From positions 7,717,934 through 7,781,933 of the forward strand of contig CM026573.1 of NCBI GenBank assembly GCA_015143295.1: 64,000 bases of DNA, given 5' to 3'. How positions within the stretch are numbered: the stretch's first letter is position 1; each line of letters starts with the position of its first letter. The DNA comes from Tetracentron sinense (Eukaryota > Streptophyta > Magnoliopsida > Trochodendrales > Trochodendraceae). Below are positions 61,061 through 64,000 of the stretch, in pieces. The position numbers and the translations under genes are program-made. The notes below the pieces were generated by a model. The model worked only from the letters and a program-made list of their open reading frames with translations, ran no database searches and was not told where the DNA came from.

Positions 61061-61285
61061 TAGATAGAATAGATATAGATCTAGATAGTAGTAGATGAGT
61101 ACACCTTAGGAAGCACAGGTACGACACTACTTAGATACAACGATATGGTGTGTAACGGATAAAATTCGTAAAATCAACTTAGCGTTGGAGAACGAGCTCG
61201 TTTTTGTTGTTTTGTTCACGAAAGTGACACGTGGACACGAGTTGGGGTCACGTGCTTAAAATAGAGGGATCACACGTTGTCTGAT

Positions 61286-61440
61286 GCACAACGTTCCCGT
61301 TGTGCGCATTACGACGTCTTTGTTCTCTTGTAGAACAACGCTTCCGTTGTGGCTTGACAACGTGCTCGTTGTCTGAAGCACAACGTAACCGTTGTACTCT
61401 TGACAACATTTTTGTCGTATATGAACAACGAGCCCGTTGT
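61286..61440 (+). promoter_or_regulatory. Phased array of ACAACG..CGTTGT inverted repeats in the LTR
   Basis: Six clear boxes have centres near 61295, 61342, 61364, 61387, 61409 and 61432; a decayed one lies near 61319. Spacing is about 23 bp. The best is GCACAACG TTCC CGTTGTGC. Loops are 4 bp and vary in sequence, while the arms are kept. Confidence 0.85.
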
Positions 61441-62107
61441 CTCACCGACAACGATTTCCTGGCTGTATTCTAAGACAACTACACCGTAACTGAGCTCGAG
61501 TCAACAACGAGACCGACTCGTAGGAGGAAGTGATCAGGAGGCGATCCATAATTCTGACAGGCGTGCCGAAAACACTGTTGCGTGCCGAAAGCACTGTCTT
61601 GGCATTTAATGCTGGTTACTTCTGCGTACTGTCCGATCCCGTCCGATTGGACGCTTAGGAGGCTCTCTCGTGTGATGCAACCGGCGGCAGATATGACTTG
61701 ACATATTTGGCAATGAGTGCAAAACACGTGGTATGGACACCTATGGCCATCCATGGTCATCGATGGCCATACCAACCTTACCCTATAAATACCCCGTGAT
61801 TTTTAGTGCTTAAGAGTTAGTTGTTCATCATCCGTATTCGAGAGTATACGTGTTCAATGCTTCCCAGAGCCTTGCGTAACTTTCAGTGCCTCTTTCAGTG
61901 TGTACTGTTCATCATCTTCTACATCTACTGACTTTAGCATCGGAGTACAGGTCAGGGTGTCACACCCTCCACTCCAACCTTCTACCGGTAAACCAGAGCG
62001 TGGGAGAAGCTACAGCTGACGCGTGTCCTTTCCAGAGTTTTTCCCCTTCAAAAATTGGCGCCGTCTGTGGGATATAATAAACGAACCCCCCTTTGCTCTT
62101 TGTGATC

Positions 62108-64000
62108 ATGGCTGATCATTCATCAGTGTTTGGGCGTGAGGATCAAACCCCTCAGGCCACTCCTTTTGTACCTTCTGTCGTGCACATCCCTGGGGTCAGT
62201 CCTTCGTCTGGGCAACCAGAGAGGACCGTGCCTCCTCCTGTTGAGCTCTCTGTTTCTGATCGCATTTTGGCGATGTTGCAAATGCAGCAGTCTGCTCTGG
62301 ATCAGATCACCAGGCAGCAGCAGTTGATGCAGGCGAGGCTGGAGGCGTTCGAGCATAGCAGGCTCGAGGTGGATGAGGTGCCACTGCAGAGGTCTTCCAT
62401 GAGACGTCAGTTTGACTTCTCTTCTTCACCTTCTGCACCGGAGAACCGTGAAACCAGGTTTGTGCTTCATCCTACTGAAGGGGATGTAAGACAGCCTCAG
62501 GTTCGGGCAGAGCAGTGTATTCCCTCAGATCGTGTGGATTTACGGGAAGGGGCAGGGCGAGAAGACTTGAGAGGGAGTACTGGAGGTGCAGATGCCCAGA
62601 AGACTTGGGTGACTGCCAAGGAGGTGGAAGCTTTGATCGGTGCTCGTGTTAAGAGCATGAAGGGAGAGATTCCGGACCACTTTGCTCAGTCAGCAAAGGA
62701 TAACGTTGAGAACTCTCCTTTCACAGACGCCATTAATCAGTCATATACTTCTTCGAAGTTTATAACTCCGATCTTCCCCATGTACACTGGAAGGACGGAT
62801 CCAGATGAGCATTTGTTTGATTTCAAACATGCGATGGCTGTTCGTAATCCAGATGATGACCTGTATTGCAAAGCTTTCCCCAACAGCCTGTCTGGGGCAG
62901 CGTCGAAGTTGTTTCGGAACTTGCCTCCTGGTTCCATCAGCAATTTCTCAGAGCTCAGGTCAGCTTTTATTGATCGTTTCATCATCAATAAAAAGAAGAA
63001 AGCAGGTGCAGATACTCTCTTCTCTTTGAGGATGAAGCCGGCCGAATCCTTGACGGACTTCATTTCGCGTTTCACCGATGAAGTCCACAACATCGATAAG
63101 GTCGACGAAGCGAGCTGTATCGCTGCTTTCAAGAATGCTATCCCCAGGCATTCCGAGCTTTATAAGTCCTTGGCTCTTGACTATCCTGTCAAGATGGACG
63201 AGTTGATGGTTCGTGCCACCAAGTACGGAAGGTATGAGGAGGACGTATCCGTTGTGTCGGTGCCGAAGTCCAGGACGAGAATGGTGGATGTCGTAGAGAG
63301 GACACACCGATCTTCGAAGAGGAAGGAGAAGAAGCAGAGGTACGAGTCTTCATCATCTGAGGACTCGCCACCAAGGAAGCAGAAGGAGAGAGTAGTTTAT
63401 GTAACTCAACGGGATCAGCCGGTTCGGCGTCCGTTTGAAGGGAACTTTAATCAGCAACAGAGTAGGACGAAGAGACGTCCTAATGATCAACAGCAAGCGA
63501 GGCAGCAGTATCAGCCACGCCAGGTGCAGCCTCAAGTACAGCACGAGAGAGGTGTACAGCCTAGTGAGCGGCGATCTTTTGCAGATCGAACACAGCGCAT
63601 CAATTTCACAGTTAGCCCGGCGACCATCATGAGGTCGATGGAGGATCAGCCGTACTTCGAGTGGCCGGCTAGGGTTGTGCAGGATGTTACATCGGGAACA
63701 TGGGTGCATGAGTATTGTCATTATCACAAGTACCGTGGTCATCTCACCAACCGATGTCGTATTCTGAGGGAGTACTTGGAGAGGCTGGTTCAGGAAGGGT
63801 ACTTGGGAGAGTATCTTGCTTCTGGCGACGGCGGCATGGAGCATGCCAGGGAGCCGGTATCCCAGGCTCGTGGAGGAGAACCTGCCAGCAATCCAAGTAC
63901 CAGTGGAGGAGCTTCCCGGGGCACGATCAATGTCATTTGCCCCGTGCAAGCGCCAGAAGCAGATGTGGAGAGGAACTTCAGGGCGAAGGCCAGGAAGCTG
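62108..64000 (+). CDS. gag of the Tat-type Gypsy element (runs off the window)
   Basis: An open frame of 631 codons from ATG 62108 to the edge with no stop, so it is longer than the window shows. It starts MADHSSVFGRED. A Gln-rich coiled stretch lies at residues ~55-85. The retrotransposon gag domain runs about residues 215-330 (FPMYTGRTDPDEHLFDF, FRNLPPGSISNFSELRSAF, SLTDFISRF). A basic Arg/Gln-rich stretch lies around 390-480. A CxxH...GHxxxxC-type segment (YCHYHKYRGHLTNRC) falls near residue 538. Structural protein of the particle; part of a fossil mobile element, not a host gene. Confidence 0.9.
   Translation, partial: MADHSSVFGREDQTPQATPFVPSVVHIPGVSPSSGQPERTVPPPVELSVSDRILAMLQMQQSALDQITRQQQLMQARLEAFEHSRLEVDEVPLQRSSMRRQFDFSSSPSAPENRETRFVLHPTEGDVRQPQVRAEQCIPSDRVDLREGAGREDLRGSTGGADAQKTWVTAKEVEALIGARVKSMKGEIPDHFAQSAKDNVENSPFTDAINQSYTSSKFITPIFPMYTGRTDPDEHLFDFKHAMAVRNPDDDLYCKAFPNSLSGAASKLFRNLPPGSISNFSELRSAFIDRFIINKKKKAGADTLFSLRMKPAESLTDFISRFTDEVHNIDKVDEASCIAAFKNAIPRHSELYKSLALDYPVKMDELMVRATKYGRYEEDVSVVSVPKSRTRMVDVVERTHRSSKRKEKKQRYESSSSEDSPPRKQKERVVYVTQRDQPVRRPFEGNFNQQQSRTKRRPNDQQQARQQYQPRQVQPQVQHERGVQPSERRSFADRTQRINFTVSPATIMRSMEDQPYFEWPARVVQDVTSGTWVHEYCHYHKYRGHLTNRCRILREYLERLVQEGYLGEYLASGDGGMEHAREPVSQARGGEPASNPSTSGGASRGTINVICPVQAPEADVERNFRAKARKL

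Larger units (their letters stand above)
61151..64000 (+). mobile_element. Tat-type Ty3/Gypsy retrotransposon, 5' part
   Basis: 5' LTR 61151-62050 (TGTAACGGATAAAATT ... TTTTTCCCCTTCA). Primer-binding site TGGCGCCGTCTGTGGG at 62056, then gag from 62108 to the right edge. The visible part looks whole. The 3' part is outside the window. A solo LTR of the family lies at 41738. Family called from the TGGCGCCGTC primer site and the gag end CHYHKYRGHLTNRCRILREY. Confidence 0.9.

Noticed and set aside
61286-61440. CRISPR-like array
   Set aside because: Repeats are short palindromes without spacers of unique origin, located in an LTR of a plant retrotransposon.
62123-63949. Several minus-strand open frames
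   Set aside because: They are shadows of the gag frame that runs on the plus strand from 62108.

Overview
The window is nuclear DNA of a flowering plant, almost certainly a eudicot. It holds spliced genes with plant-type introns, plant-specific tau-class glutathione S-transferases (GSTU), and a dense mix of plant transposons: Copia and Tat-type Gypsy elements, L1-like LINE, SINEs, Tourist, hAT, CACTA, Mutator-like and Helitron elements. The species cannot be named from the sequence alone.

Layout. 0-4 kb: the tail of a Copia element lies in an intron of a HIPL (hedgehog-interacting-protein-like) gene on the minus strand. Four HIPL exons are readable at 1015-3838 and the 3' half lies beyond the left edge. 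6-13.4 kb: a decayed minus-strand WBP11 (WW-domain-binding protein 11) gene with its first, second and last exons still recognisable, filled with a hAT MITE, a solo LTR and other repeats. 13.6-16.0 kb: a 5'-truncated L1-like LINE. 16-23.4 kb: fold-back elements, tandem ladders and Helitrons. 23.4-46 kb: a tandemly duplicated unit made of GSTU gene + 3' flank + the 5' end of the WBP11 pseudogene + spacer. GSTU copies lie at 23.7 kb (intact), 31.6 kb (intact, altered C-terminus), 45.1 kb (pseudogene) and 55.5 kb (second exon only). WBP11 exon 1 lies at 13.3, 26.6 and 36.6 kb.

The duplicated unit acts as its own control. A SINE, a Helitron, a 2.4-kb solo LTR, a Tourist MITE and a fold-back element each fill a site that is empty in a sister copy, so their ends and target duplications can be read directly. 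48.1-55.1 kb: a full-length, broken Copia element with 1.1-kb LTRs and ATTTA target duplications. 56.7-61.1 kb: three Helitrons in a row, all pointing left. 61.15 kb to the right edge: 5' LTR, primer-binding site and gag of a Tat-type Gypsy element. A solo LTR of the same family lies at 41.7 kb.

Most unusual points: (1) the putative primer-binding site of the 48.1-kb Copia element is a perfect 15-base complement of a stretch inside its own LTR, suggesting self-priming; (2) the Tat-family LTRs carry an array of short inverted repeats spaced about 23 bp apart, with compensatory base changes between copies; (3) Helitrons with duplicated 3' ends, and fold-backs carrying CACGTG and TTAACC..GGTTAA palindromes, have landed in GSTU promoters. 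The host genes do not form one pathway. The biological theme is a stress/detoxification GST cluster remodelled by transposons.
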